Assembly (NCBI RefSeq): GCF_016836705.1
Contig: NZ_JAFCGY010000001.1
Coordinates: forward strand, 248,001-312,000
Source: Mesorhizobium caraganae
GTDB taxonomy: Bacteria; Pseudomonadota; Alphaproteobacteria; Rhizobiales; Rhizobiaceae
Reading direction: 5' to 3'
Length of the DNA stretch: 64,000 bases
The translations under genes and the position numbers were made by a program. The first letter of the stretch is position 1. Each line of letters starts with the position of its first letter. A model generated the notes under the pieces. That model did no database searches. It saw nothing but the letters and a program-made list of their open reading frames with translations, and had not been told where the DNA came from. This document shows, piece by piece, positions 19,814 to 27,955 of the stretch.

Positions 19814-20194
19814 ATGCCCAAGCCTGCGCTTACCGTCTGGTACAACACACGCTGCCCCGTCTGCGATGGCGGCATCACCAGGCAGAAACGGCGGCTGATC
19901 GAAGCGATCAAGGCTGGCCGGATCGCGTTTCGGGACATCAATCTCGAACCGGCGGCGCTCGCCGGCCACGGCGCCTCGCTAGAGGACATCCGCCGCCGGC
20001 TGCATGCCACGGATGATCAGGGCAAGCTGCTGGTCGGCGCCGATGTCGCTGTCGCAGTCTGGAGGGCGACGCCTGGCGAGGGGTGGCTGGCGACGCTCTT
20101 CGGCAATCCGGTCGCGCTGCCGCTGACCCGGTTCGCCTATGATCGCTTTGCTGACCTTCTCTATGCCTGGAATCGACGCAACGGACGTTGGTAA
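19814..20194 (+). CDS. DCC-family (DUF393) thiol-disulfide oxidoreductase-like protein
   Basis: 126 residues from ATG 19814. The start LTVWYNTRCPVCDGG carries the C-x-x-C pair of DUF393 in a thioredoxin-like position, but the usual Asp three residues before the first Cys is Asn (N-T-R-C). The C-terminal YDRFADLLYAWNRRNGRW is typical of the family. A cytosolic redox role is inferred; partners are unknown. It follows the sulfotransferase gene in the same direction after 84 bp and may be cotranscribed. Confidence 0.85.
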   Translation: MPKPALTVWYNTRCPVCDGGITRQKRRLIEAIKAGRIAFRDINLEPAALAGHGASLEDIRRRLHATDDQGKLLVGADVAVAVWRATPGEGWLATLFGNPVALPLTRFAYDRFADLLYAWNRRNGRW

Positions 20195-20237
20195 GGGGGC
20201 AAGCCCGAAAGTGTCTTCGGGCCTGCCGTCGTGAGCC

Positions 20238-20495
20238 TTATCGGGCCGGCAGCTCGCATAGCCAGCCGACGATGCGTCGCACGGCCGGCAACACAAGCAG
20301 CAGCGTCGGAAACGCCACCAGCCGGGACAAGCCCCAGGCGGTGAGCCAGACAGAGGGCAGGTTGGGCTGAGGCCCAAGGCTTTTCAGCGTCGAGATGAAC
20401 GAGACGATGAAGGTCATCAGCAGCGACAGCACCAGCGGGCTGACGATGGCAGCATAGCGCGCCGGCAGCTTGCCGCGCTTACGGGTCGTGGTCAT
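20238..20495 (-). CDS. DUF2798 family small membrane protein
   Basis: 85 residues from ATG 20495. Two hydrophobic segments (IVSPLVLSLLMTFIVSFIST and FPTLLLVLPAVRRIVGWL) flank WLTAWGLSRLVAFP, matching DUF2798 (PF11391). An upstream extension of the frame is open but Arg-rich and not needed. Function is unknown. It is convergent with the DUF393 gene and divergent from the padR-type gene, whose operators lie about 190-250 bp away. Confidence 0.8.
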   Translation of the reverse strand: MTTTRKRGKLPARYAAIVSPLVLSLLMTFIVSFISTLKSLGPQPNLPSVWLTAWGLSRLVAFPTLLLVLPAVRRIVGWLCELPAR

Positions 20496-20682
20496 TGGGA
20501 TTTTCCCTGAAGTATCCGGTCCGTCGCATGGCATCCACTCCTGCCGGGATTCCGGCGGAATTGCCCGGAAGGACCGGGGTTGGATGCGTTGCTTGACGTC
20601 AGACGCTACGGAGAGGCGCAAAGCCCTCACGCGCCTTCTAGCTGTCAGCGTCGGCGAAATCAACCGCTCTGGCGTCGCTCTT

Positions 20683-20749
20683 AGATACATCGTAAGATAT
20701 ATCTTGACTCGTCGAGTGTGTGCGCCTAGTTAAGATATATCGTAAGATA
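20683..20749 (+). promoter_or_regulatory. Twin PadR-type operators over a promoter
   Basis: AGATACATCGTAAGATA (20683-20699) and AGATATATCGTAAGATA (20733-20749) are 17-bp direct repeats with one mismatch, exactly 50 bp apart. The first continues into the perfect palindrome AAGATATATCTT (20694-20705). A possible promoter lies between them: TTGACT (20704-20709), 17 bp, TAGTTA (20727-20732). The second operator would cover the transcription start region and end 18 bp before ATG 20768. Negative autoregulation by the PadR protein encoded next is the natural inference. Confidence 0.7.
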
Positions 20750-20767
20750 GAACTCAAGGAGCAATCA

Positions 20768-21442
20768 ATGCACAGACATCATCCCTTTGGCGAGCGCGCC
20801 GAGCGCGCCTTCCTGCATATGGCCGGCAAGTTCGGCGGGCGCGGCGGCGGCTTCGGCCCATTCGGTCACGGCGGACGTGGCGGCGGACGCGGCGGCCCGG
20901 GCGACATGTTTCGCGCCGGACGCATGCTGGCCGACGGCGATCTCAAGCTGATCACGCTGTCGCTGCTGGCCGAGGCGCCGCGCCACGGCTACGACATCAT
21001 CAAGGCGCTGGAGGAGCGCACCAGCGGCATCTACAGCCCAAGCCCGGGCGTCGTTTATCCGACGCTGACCTTCCTCGAAGAGGCAGGCTATGCCGCCTCT
21101 GCGGCCGACGGCAACAAGAAGGTGTTTTCGATCACCGAGGCCGGCCAGGCGCACCTCAACGAAAACCGCGAAATGATCGACGGCGTGCTCGAGCATCTCG
21201 AGCGCTTCGGCCGCAAGATGGCCAAGGCGCGCGAGTGGTTCGGCTGGAACGACGAGAGCGAGGATGGCGGACGACGCGGCCGCGGCGGCCGTTCGGAAGC
21301 CCGCGACGAGTTCCGCGCCGTGCGCCACCGGCTGCGTGCTGCCCTTGGCGAGATCGTCGACGCACCGGCCGAAAAGCAGGCCGAAGCGATCGCCATACTG
21401 GAAGGGGCCGCCGAAGCTCTTGAGGCGCTATCGCGCGGCTGA
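20768..21442 (+). CDS. PadR family transcriptional regulator
   Basis: 224 residues from ATG 20768, with CAAGGAG upstream. Residues 1-45 are unusually Gly/His/Arg-rich (RGGGFGPFGHGGRGGGRGG), a metal-binding-like or disordered leader. Residues about 55-130 are the PadR winged helix: LKLITLSLLAEAPRHGYDII, SPGVVYPTLTFLEEAGY. The C-terminal 90 residues form the helical dimerisation arm. It probably represses its own gene through the twin sites upstream. The inducer and other targets are unknown. The next gene downstream (HlyU-like) is separated by a repeat and a hairpin. Confidence 0.9.
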   Translation: MHRHHPFGERAERAFLHMAGKFGGRGGGFGPFGHGGRGGGRGGPGDMFRAGRMLADGDLKLITLSLLAEAPRHGYDIIKALEERTSGIYSPSPGVVYPTLTFLEEAGYAASAADGNKKVFSITEAGQAHLNENREMIDGVLEHLERFGRKMAKAREWFGWNDESEDGGRRGRGGRSEARDEFRAVRHRLRAALGEIVDAPAEKQAEAIAILEGAAEALEALSRG

Positions 21443-21454
21443 TCTGGTTTTCTG

Positions 21455-21501
21455 TGCATGTCGTCATCCCAAAACCGCTGGGCACTTTTGGGCGACATGC
21501 A
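21455..21501. repeat. Short palindromic extragenic repeat, copy 2
   Basis: TGCATGTCGTCATCCCAAAA, then CCGCTGGGCACTTTTGGG and the closing CGACATGCA. The outer arms TGCATGTCG and CGACATGCA are perfectly complementary. It is nearly identical to the copy at 26891-26939. It sits 13 bp after the padR-type stop and may act as a transcript 3' hairpin. Confidence 0.75.
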
Positions 21502-21552
21502 TTAGCGGCAGGGCCGCGGCCCTTGCCCACCGAGCCAAGGACCGCTAGTGAA

Positions 21553-21589
21553 AATCATCTCGCATCACACCATGTGATGCGGGATGATT
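21553..21589 (+). promoter_or_regulatory. 16-bp hairpin just upstream of the HlyU-like gene
   Basis: Arms 21553-21568 and 21574-21589 pair over 16 positions with a single G-T wobble around the loop ACCAT. The hairpin ends 18 bases before ATG 21608, right before the GGAGGG ribosome site, so in RNA it would sit at the 5' edge of the translation start. It is not followed by a T run, so it is not a standard terminator. Confidence 0.55.
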
Positions 21590-21607
21590 GCCGTTGGAGG
21601 GTCCCCC

Positions 21608-21904
21608 ATGTCTTTTCTGAAACGTCTTTTCGGCGGCGGAGGCGGCGGTGAGGCAGGCGAGCCAAAGAGCGCCGCTCCGGCAAAACAGATCGAGCACAAG
21701 GGATTCCTGATCAGCGCCACGCCTTATAAGGCTGATGGCCAGTACCAGACCTGCGGCGTGGTTTCGAAGGAAGTCGGCGGCGTCATGAAGGAACACCGCT
21801 TCATCCGCGCCGACCGTTTCGCCGGTCTCGACGACGCTGTCGACATCTCGATCAAGAAGGGCATCCAGCTCGTCGACGAGCAGGGCGAGAAGATTTTCGG
21901 CTAG
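21608..21904 (+). CDS. HlyU family protein
   Basis: 98 residues from ATG 21608 (site TTGGAGGG). MSFLKRLFGGGGGGE is followed by a small beta-rich domain (EHKGFLISATPYKADGQYQT, VSKEVGGVMKEHRFIRAD), the pattern of PF10115. Vibrio HlyU activates haemolysin genes, but the alphaproteobacterial members are uncharacterised and DNA binding has not been shown for this short form. Monocistronic, with a strong terminator shared with azoR downstream. Confidence 0.88.
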   Translation: MSFLKRLFGGGGGGEAGEPKSAAPAKQIEHKGFLISATPYKADGQYQTCGVVSKEVGGVMKEHRFIRADRFAGLDDAVDISIKKGIQLVDEQGEKIFG

Positions 21905-22071
21905 GTATGTCGATATTCAGGTGATGCCGGCCTGCGAATGCCGGCTTCCTGCGCTTCCGATGCACACGTACGAAAAGTACGCTCCACTCCGGTTCTCGGT
22001 ACAGCCACTCTCAGCTCGGCCTGACCTGAATCTCAACACACCCTTGTTAGCGCCTGGTGCGTTGACAACAG

Positions 22072-22100
22072 AAAAGGCAGGCGATGGGCGCCTGCCTTTT
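22072..22100. terminator. Bidirectional terminator between the HlyU-like gene and azoR
   Basis: A perfect 12-bp stem AAAAGGCAGGCG (22072-22083) with CGCCTGCCTTTT (22089-22100) and a 5-nt loop. The T runs on both strands come from the stem ends. It lies between convergent genes and can end both transcripts. Confidence 0.9.
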
Positions 22101-22128
22101 CAATTCGAGTGAGTGACGGGCTTGCGTT

Positions 22129-22770
22129 TTACGCCGCCGCCACAACACGCTCGGCAGCACCCGCGGCCACCACGGCGTCGACCTTGGCTGTCGCCTTGGC
22201 GAGCGCTGCGGTAACGGCATCGGCGCCCATGCCGACGCCTTCGATACGGATGACTTCGACATCGGTCATGCCGAGGAAGCCGAGCACCGAGCGCAGATAG
22301 GGGACAGCGTGGTCCATCTGGACGGCCGCGCCTTCGGAATAGATACCGCCGGAAGCGAGCACGATGTAGACCTCCTTGCCGGTGACGAGGCCCTTGGGGC
22401 CGCCCTCGCCGTAAGAGAAGCTCCTGCCGGAACGGGTGATGTGGTCCACCCACGACTTCAGCGTCGAGGAGATGTTGAAGTTGATGAAGCCGGTAGCAAG
22501 AATCACGGTGTCGGCGGCGAATAGCTCGTCGAGGACGACATCGGAAACGCCCACGACTTCGGCCTGGTGCGCAGTGCGGGCTTCAGCCGGGGTGTAGATG
22601 CCGGTCGCATAATCGGGGTCGATGTGCGGCAGCGGGTTGGCGACGAGGTCGCGCACGACAAGCGTGTTCGACGGATCGGCGGCGAGGAGCTTTTCAGCGA
22701 ATTCGGTGGCGATGCGGGTCGAGTGCGAGGCCGAGCCACGCGGGCTCGAAGTGACAAGAAGGATGGACAT
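22129..22770 (-). CDS. azoR: FMN-dependent NADH-azoreductase
   Basis: 213 residues, full length for AzoR, a flavodoxin-like quinone/azo reductase that passes two electrons from NADH via FMN. The N-terminal TSSPRGSASHSTRIATEF is the phosphate-binding loop for FMN. FINFNISSTLKSWVDHITRS and GGIYSEG are family hallmarks (P/F-x-x-N-F-x-x-P/S region). It protects against quinones and other electrophiles in the cytosol. It is divergent from the LysR gene, a common arrangement in which the LysR protein controls azoR. Confidence 0.93.
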   Translation of the reverse strand: MSILLVTSSPRGSASHSTRIATEFAEKLLAADPSNTLVVRDLVANPLPHIDPDYATGIYTPAEARTAHQAEVVGVSDVVLDELFAADTVILATGFINFNISSTLKSWVDHITRSGRSFSYGEGGPKGLVTGKEVYIVLASGGIYSEGAAVQMDHAVPYLRSVLGFLGMTDVEVIRIEGVGMGADAVTAALAKATAKVDAVVAAGAAERVVAAA

Positions 22771-22906
22771 GGCGGTTCTCTCCAGTGGGAATTGAATTGT
22801 CCCGCTTGATATGGGCCTATCGATCCATTCAAAAAACTGGTATATTTTCTATATGATCCATCCATAAAGTAGATATGCCATCCAACCCAATCCGACGCTC
22901 GACCAA

Positions 22907-23836
22907 TTGCAAATCCTGGTGGCGGTGGCCGACACCGGCAGTTTCTCCGCCGCCGGGCGCAAGCTGAACCGGGCGCAGTCTGTCATCAGCTATGGTATCG
23001 CCAATCTCGAGGCGCAGCTTGGGCTGAAACTGTTCGAGCGCGAGGGCACGCGCGAGCCGCAACTGACCGAGATCGGCCGGGCAATGCTGGAGGATGCGCG
23101 GCGCATGGTCGGCGTGCTGCAGAGCATCCGCTCGCGCGTCGACGGCCACCATCAGGGATTGGAGGCGGAAGTCGCCCTGTCGGTCGACGCGACGCTGCCT
23201 TCGCCGGTGCTGGTGCGGGTGCTGAAGGCATTCGAGGCGCAGTTTCCAACCGTGATGCTGCGCCTGCATATCGGTTCGCTCGGCCTGATCCCCGATCATG
23301 TCGTCAGCGGACAGTCCGATCTTGGCATTGGTGGCCTGCTGGGCGAGGTCGACGTGCATCTCGTGCGCATCGGCTTCATGTCGATCGTGCTGGCTGCCGC
23401 GCCCAGCCATCCGCTGGCCCGGCTGCCGAAGCCGGTGGCGCTCGAAGATGCGCGCGAACACACCCAACTCGTTGTCACCGACCAGTCCGAACGCACCAAG
23501 GGACGCGACTTCGGTGTCTTCGCCTACCGAACCTGGCGGCTGACGGACGTGCGTACGAAACACACGTTGATGCGCGAGGGGCTGGGCTGGGGCGGGTTGC
23601 CGCGCTGGCTGATCGCCGACGATTTGGCCAGCGGCAGGCTGGTGGAACTCGACCTCGAACCCTACAGCGAGGTGCGCTCATCGCTCTATGCCATGCATCG
23701 CGTCGACCGCAGCCCGAAGCCGGCGGCGGCCTGGTTGATCGACCAGTTCAAACGCCAGCTCGGCTGTTTCAACGAGTTCGAGCCGGACCACCTGCCTGAG
23801 GAAGAGCCGGGGACAGCCCATCGATCAGCGCCATGA
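22907..23836 (+). CDS. LysR family regulator, start region disturbed
   Basis: 309 residues if started at TTG 22907. Residues 1-60 are the LysR winged helix (ADTGSFSAAGRKLNRAQSVI, IANLEAQLGLKLFEREG), the rest the effector domain. The in-frame codons just upstream read PTLDQLQ, exactly the usual LysR beginning, but no start codon precedes them before a stop at 22865. A good ATG at 22875 (MPSNP) is one frame off. Either a 1-bp indel lies between 22875 and 22895 or the true start is a rare codon. It probably regulates the divergent azoR. A TATA-TTTT-CTATA-type site lies near 22843-22857. The 3' end overlaps the convergent TetR gene by 68 bp. Confidence 0.8.
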   Translation: MQILVAVADTGSFSAAGRKLNRAQSVISYGIANLEAQLGLKLFEREGTREPQLTEIGRAMLEDARRMVGVLQSIRSRVDGHHQGLEAEVALSVDATLPSPVLVRVLKAFEAQFPTVMLRLHIGSLGLIPDHVVSGQSDLGIGGLLGEVDVHLVRIGFMSIVLAAAPSHPLARLPKPVALEDAREHTQLVVTDQSERTKGRDFGVFAYRTWRLTDVRTKHTLMREGLGWGGLPRWLIADDLASGRLVELDLEPYSEVRSSLYAMHRVDRSPKPAAAWLIDQFKRQLGCFNEFEPDHLPEEEPGTAHRSAP

Positions 23837-24395
23837 GCACGGCACGATAGTCTTCGGCTGAGGCGCCGGCCTCGACGGCAAGTGCCGCGCGATCGAAAGC
23901 GGCGGCGAGCAAAGCGGTCAGCGCGTCGACCGGCAGCCTGATCAACGACTGCTCGCGCATCGCTGCAACCAGGCCTTCGCGCAGCGAACGGTTGCCGTGG
24001 CGGTTGTCGATCGCGTCCATGGCGGCGCGGCCGAGCACGGCAGGTCCGTCGAGCAACAGCAGTCGGGTGCGGCCGGGCGCGCGCATGGCGGCGAGATAGG
24101 CGTCCGATCCGGCGATCAGCGCGTCGCGGGCAAACAGCGATGGCGGCGAGGCGCGATCGATCTCAGCGGCGACAGCTTCTGCCTCCTGCTCGACCACGGC
24201 GGCAAACAGCGCCTGCTTGTCGGCGAAATGGTGGTAGAGCGCGCCGCGGGTGACGCCGGCGGCCGCTACGATCTCCGGCGTGCCGGTCTCGGCATAGGAT
24301 TTTTCAATGAACAGTTTGCGCGCGGCGGCGATCAGGTCGGCACGCGTTGCCTCGGTGCGATCGCGATTGGAGCGGCGCGCGGTTTCTCGTTGCAT
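23769..24395 (-). CDS. TetR family regulator
   Basis: 208 residues. The HTH is at residues about 20-65: RADLIAAARKLFIEKSYAET, then VTRGALYHHFADKQALFAAV. The C-terminal ligand domain is helical and variable. Two near-identical palindromes lie between this gene and the divergent VOC gene, the first touching its start codon, so it very likely represses itself and the VOC gene. Ligand unknown. It overlaps the end of the LysR gene on the other strand. Confidence 0.92.
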   Translation of the reverse strand: MQRETARRSNRDRTEATRADLIAAARKLFIEKSYAETGTPEIVAAAGVTRGALYHHFADKQALFAAVVEQEAEAVAAEIDRASPPSLFARDALIAGSDAYLAAMRAPGRTRLLLLDGPAVLGRAAMDAIDNRHGNRSLREGLVAAMREQSLIRLPVDALTALLAAAFDRAALAVEAGASAEDYRAVLMALIDGLSPALPQAGGPARTR

Positions 24396-24440
24396 ACATG
24401 CAGCCTGTATGTTATTTCAACTTACATGCAGACTGTATGT
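24396..24440. promoter_or_regulatory. Twin TetR-type operators
   Basis: Two 17-bp palindromes, ACATGCAG-C-CTGTATGT (24396-24412) and ACATGCAG-A-CTGTATGT (24424-24440), identical except for the central base and 28 bp apart. Each has 7 of 8 complementary arm pairs. Site 1 abuts the tetR-type start codon and site 2 ends 21 bp before the VOC gene start, so one repressor could control both divergent promoters. Confidence 0.85.
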
Positions 24441-24461
24441 TAGCTGAAGGGAGAAAGAAAG

Positions 24462-24887
24462 ATGAAGACGACGAGCTATTATCCGGTGTTGATGACGGGC
24501 GACGTAGCCGGCACGAAAGCCTTCTATATCAACCACTTCCGCTTCAAACCGCTGTTTGCGAGCGACTGGTATGTACATCTGCAGTCGGCCGAGGATCGCC
24601 GGGTCAATCTCGGCATCGTCCACGGCGACCACGAAACGATCCCGGAAGAGGGGCGCGGCCGCACGTCGGGGCTGCTGATCAATTTCGAGGTCAGGGATCC
24701 GGACGCGGTTTATGAGCGGATCGTTGCGGCCGGCCTGCCGATCCTGCGCTCGCTGCGCGACGAACCCTTCGGCCAGCGCCATTTCATCACCCGAGACCCC
24801 AATGGCGTGCTGATCGACGTCATCAAGCCGATTCCACCCAGCGAGGAGTTTCTGGCGCAGTTCGCGGAGGGCGCGGCGGGCACCTAA
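24462..24887 (+). CDS. VOC (glyoxalase/dioxygenase fold) protein
   Basis: 141 residues starting [20 protein letters not shown]. The paired beta-alpha-beta-beta-beta modules, [10 protein letters not shown] early and [20 protein letters not shown] late, identify the vicinal oxygen chelate superfamily. Members include glyoxalase I, antibiotic-binding proteins and dioxygenases. A binding or detoxification role under the divergent TetR repressor is inferred, and the metal ligands cannot be assigned with confidence. AAGGGAGAAAG is the ribosome site. Confidence 0.85.
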   Translation: MKTTSYYPVLMTGDVAGTKAFYINHFRFKPLFASDWYVHLQSAEDRRVNLGIVHGDHETIPEEGRGRTSGLLINFEVRDPDAVYERIVAAGLPILRSLRDEPFGQRHFITRDPNGVLIDVIKPIPPSEEFLAQFAEGAAGT

Positions 24888-24982
24888 GCGATGGCAGCAA
24901 GTGTCGGCAGCGGCTCCGGCCTCTGTGGCCGGGGTCACGCGATGCAGTCTATGCTGGATGATGCTGAAGCTGGTCCTGTTGC

Positions 24983-25894
24983 ATGCGTGACATCTGCCTT
25001 GTTCGTGCGCCATCCAATCTCGGCCTTCGGCCGCTGCACGCCGGCCATGTGCCCGGCACCTGGCGCGCGCCGCAGGCGCTGAGCGAGGCCGGTCTGATCG
25101 AGGTGCTGGTCCCGGCGCGGGTGGTCGATCTCGAAAGGCCCGCTTACAGCACCGAGCCGCAACCGGGCACCCGCCTACGCAATGGTCCGGCGATCCGCCG
25201 CTTCAATCTCGACCTTGCCGAGATCGTCGTAAGTGCGCTCGGGAAAAGCGAATTCCCGCTGGTCATCGGCGGCGATTGTTCGATCCTGCTTGGCGCGCTG
25301 GCGGCCGCGCGACGGTCCGGCGCGGTCGCGCTGGTCCATATCGATGGCCACAGCGATTTCCGCCATCCCGGCAATTACGACGTCGATGCCGCGCTCGGCT
25401 CGGCCGCCGGCATGGACCTGGCGCTTGCCACCGGACGTGGCGAGCCTTTGTTGACGGAGTGGCCCGGCATTGCCGGTCCGCTTGTTGCCGACGAGACGGT
25501 GGTGCAGATCGGTGAACGCGAGGGCCGCGATGCCGATTTCGCCTGGCCCGACATCAATGCGACCGCCATCACGCGTATCGATGTCTTTGCCGCGCAGGAA
25601 CTCGGCGCGGCTGGAGTGTTGGAAAAGACCCGAGCCACGCTGACGCGCGCCGATTGTCCCTACTGGTTGCATCTCGATGTCGACGTGCTCGACCAGACAA
25701 TCATGGCGGCGGTGGATTCGCCAGGCAGTCCCGGCATCGATCCCAACGATCTGGTTGCGATCCTGTCGGCGCTGGCAGGGGACCAGCGCTGCATCGGCAT
25801 GGACATGACCATCTACGATCCCGACCTCGACCCGGACGGCGACCTCGCAGCGTTGCTGGTGTCGCTGCTCGGGCGTGTGCTCAAGCAGCGATAG
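24983..25894 (+). CDS. Arginase/agmatinase family hydrolase
   Basis: 303 residues. The manganese-binding motifs are all present: IGGDCSILLG, LVHIDGHSDFRHP (D-x-H-x-D) and WLHLDVDVLDQ (D-V-D), followed by a late Glu/Asp-rich MDMTIYDPDLD. It should hydrolyse a guanidino or ureido compound in the cytosol to urea plus amine. Residues choosing arginine, agmatine or formiminoglutamate are not decisive, so the substrate is left open. It stands 95 bp after the VOC gene and ends 3 bp from the convergent protease gene. Confidence 0.9.
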   Translation: MRDICLVRAPSNLGLRPLHAGHVPGTWRAPQALSEAGLIEVLVPARVVDLERPAYSTEPQPGTRLRNGPAIRRFNLDLAEIVVSALGKSEFPLVIGGDCSILLGALAAARRSGAVALVHIDGHSDFRHPGNYDVDAALGSAAGMDLALATGRGEPLLTEWPGIAGPLVADETVVQIGEREGRDADFAWPDINATAITRIDVFAAQELGAAGVLEKTRATLTRADCPYWLHLDVDVLDQTIMAAVDSPGSPGIDPNDLVAILSALAGDQRCIGMDMTIYDPDLDPDGDLAALLVSLLGRVLKQR

Positions 25895-25897
25895 GGT

Positions 25898-26848
25898 TCA
25901 ACTCGCCCTTGCCACCGGCGTCACCGTGACCTGGCTGACGCCGGTGCGGCGCACCACAGTGCACAGCGTCTCGCGGCCGATGCGCTCGGCATCGAGCATG
26001 CGCACGAGGTCGTCGACGCCGGTGACGGGGCGGCCGTCTATTGCGGCGATGATGTCGCCCTCCTTCAGGCCGGCCTTTGCCGCCGGGCCGTTCTTCTCGA
26101 CGCTGCGCAGCCGTACCGCGGTGTTGGTCGACACCTGTGACAGAAGCGCTGCGCGGCGCGGCAAATTGGTGGTGTCGGCGGAGATGCCGATGAAGGCGCG
26201 CCGCACCCGGCCGAAGCGGATGATCTCCGAAATGACGAAGTTCGCGGTGTTGGAGGCAACCGCGAAGGCGATGCCTTGCGCGCCATGGATCATGGCGGTG
26301 TTGACGCCGATGACCTCGCCGGCCGACGAGACCAGCGGCCCGCCGGAATTGCCAGGATTGAGCGCCGCATCGGTCTGGATGACATCATCGATCAGCCGCC
26401 CGGTCGAGGCGCGCATCGACCGGCCAAGCGCGGAGACGACGCCGGAGGTGACGGTCCATTCGAAGCCGAGCGGATTGCCGATGGCGATAGCGATCTGGCC
26501 GCGCCGCAGCCGCTTGGAATCGCCCAGCGGCACGACATCGGCAAAGCTGCCGTCAGCGCGCACCAGCGCGATGTCGGTGTCGGGGTCGCGGCCAAGCACG
26601 CGGCCTTCGCTGGAGGCGCCGTCGGGCATGGAGACGCGCACCGTCCTGGCGTCGCCGACGACATGGAAGTTGGTGACGACCAAGCCGTCCTGCGCGATGA
26701 CGAAGCCGGAGCCGTGGCCGCCTTGGCCGCCGATGCGCTCGATGCGGCAGACGGCGGGGCCGATGCGATCGACCGCGTCTGCCACCGTCGTCGAATAGGC
26801 GTCGAGCATTGTGTCGTCCGGTTGGAATTTGGCGGCGGCGACGGCCAT
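25898..26848 (-). CDS. S1C (HtrA-like) serine protease, apparently cytosolic
   Basis: 316 residues from ATG 26848; the frame runs on upstream through the palindromic repeat, which is not coding. The trypsin-fold triad is complete: His62 in VTNFHVVG, Asp92 in DPDTDIALV, Ser168 in NPGNSGGPL. A single C-terminal PDZ domain follows (VEKNGPAAKAGLKEGDIIAA). Unlike DegP/DegQ there is no signal peptide or membrane span (start MAVAAAKFQPDDTMLDAYST), so it probably works in the cytoplasm. It is divergent from a catalytically dead homologue and a LuxR-type gene, which suggests a linked role. Confidence 0.9.
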   Translation of the reverse strand: MAVAAAKFQPDDTMLDAYSTTVADAVDRIGPAVCRIERIGGQGGHGSGFVIAQDGLVVTNFHVVGDARTVRVSMPDGASSEGRVLGRDPDTDIALVRADGSFADVVPLGDSKRLRRGQIAIAIGNPLGFEWTVTSGVVSALGRSMRASTGRLIDDVIQTDAALNPGNSGGPLVSSAGEVIGVNTAMIHGAQGIAFAVASNTANFVISEIIRFGRVRRAFIGISADTTNLPRRAALLSQVSTNTAVRLRSVEKNGPAAKAGLKEGDIIAAIDGRPVTGVDDLVRMLDAERIGRETLCTVVRRTGVSQVTVTPVARAS

Positions 26849-26890
26849 TGGCGGGCTCCGTGTTTTCAGGCTTGTTCGTGATTTTTTCCT

Positions 26891-26939
26891 GTGCGCGTCG
26901 TTATCCCAAAACCGCTGAGCACTTTTGGGCGACACGCAC
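26891..26939. repeat. Short palindromic extragenic repeat, copy 3
   Basis: GTGCGCGTCGTTATCCCAAA, then ACCGCTGAGCACTTTTGGG and CGACACGCAC. It differs from copy 2 (21455) at a few positions, and the changes in the two outer arms partly compensate each other. It lies in the divergent gap between the protease and pseudoprotease genes, upstream of both. Confidence 0.75.
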
Positions 26940-27074
26940 TATATGTGCGAAGCGGCGGGAAGCGCCGCGACCTGACCAGATGGCCAGTGAAACCATGAAC
27001 TAGCCGTCAGGCGAGTATCTGCGAGCCGGCTGCCGAGCGATATCTGGGGCATGCAAGAAACCCAGGAGACCAAA

Positions 27075-27947
27075 ATGAGCGCTTTCAATCTCAGCGCCTT
27101 TTCCGCGGCCATCGCCGACGTCGCGGCTGCGGCGGCACCCGTGACGGCAAGTTTCACCACCCATCACCATCGCACCGCCAGCGCCTTCCATTGGCGTGAC
27201 GGCTATTTCGTCACCGCCGAGGAAGCCGTCGAGGCCGGCGAAGAGATCGAACTGACATTGGCTTCGGGCGAGACGGTCAAGGCCGAACTGGTCGGCCGCG
27301 ATCCCTCGACCGGCGTTGCACTTTTGAAACCGGCAGGTGCTGTTAGCGCCGCGCCGCTTGCCAAAGCGGATGCGGTGCGGCCCGGCAATCTGGCGATTGC
27401 CATTGGCAGCAGCCAGGGCTCGGCTCTGGCCGTGTCGGGCTCGGTCGGTGAGGTCGGTCCGGCCTGGCGCTCGATGCGCGGCGGCACCATCGACCGGCGC
27501 ATCAATCTTGCCGTCAATGCCGGCAGCCGTTTCGAGGGCGGGCCGGTGCTCGACGCCAAGGGCGCGCTGATTGGCATGCTGCTGTTCGGCCCGCGCGGCC
27601 GGGCCCTGGTCATACCCTATGAGACGATCGAGCGGGCGGTGGAGACGCTGCGTGAAAAGGGCCATGTCGCGCGCGGCTATCTCGGCGCCGGCCTTCACCC
27701 GATCCGTGACGGCGCGGCGCGCGGTGCCATGGTGATGAGCCTCGACGACAATGGCCCGGCCAAGGCCGCCGGTCTTGCTCTCGGTGACATCATCGTGGCG
27801 TGGAACGGCGAGGCCGTACATGGGCCGCGCGAGCTGATCCGCAAGCTTGGGCCCGATAGCGCAGGTGCCGCAGTGAGGCTTGGCGTGGTGCGCGGCGGCG
27901 AACAGCGCGATGTGGCTGTAACCATCGGCGAGAAGCCGCTGAGCTGA
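27075..27947 (+). CDS. S1C pseudoprotease with PDZ domain
   Basis: 290 residues from ATG 27075 (site CAGGAGA; an upstream ATG at 27051 is possible). The fold follows the S1C protease encoded divergently, including a C-terminal PDZ (MSLDDNGPAKAAGLALGDII). All three catalytic positions have changed, however. The His position is Glu50 (VTAEEAVEAG), the Asp position is Gly80 (DPSTGVALL) and the Ser position is Glu154 in NAGSRFEGGPV. It cannot be a serine protease and may bind peptides or regulate its active partner. No signal peptide. The LuxR-type gene starts 8 bp downstream, so the two form an operon. Confidence 0.85.
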   Translation: MSAFNLSAFSAAIADVAAAAAPVTASFTTHHHRTASAFHWRDGYFVTAEEAVEAGEEIELTLASGETVKAELVGRDPSTGVALLKPAGAVSAAPLAKADAVRPGNLAIAIGSSQGSALAVSGSVGEVGPAWRSMRGGTIDRRINLAVNAGSRFEGGPVLDAKGALIGMLLFGPRGRALVIPYETIERAVETLREKGHVARGYLGAGLHPIRDGAARGAMVMSLDDNGPAKAAGLALGDIIVAWNGEAVHGPRELIRKLGPDSAGAAVRLGVVRGGEQRDVAVTIGEKPLS

Positions 27948-27955
27948 GAGGGGTG

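Noticed and set aside
26849..26935. Longer start for the S1C protease
   Set aside because: The extra codons are read from the palindromic repeat, and the same peptide start appears from the repeat copy at 21498.
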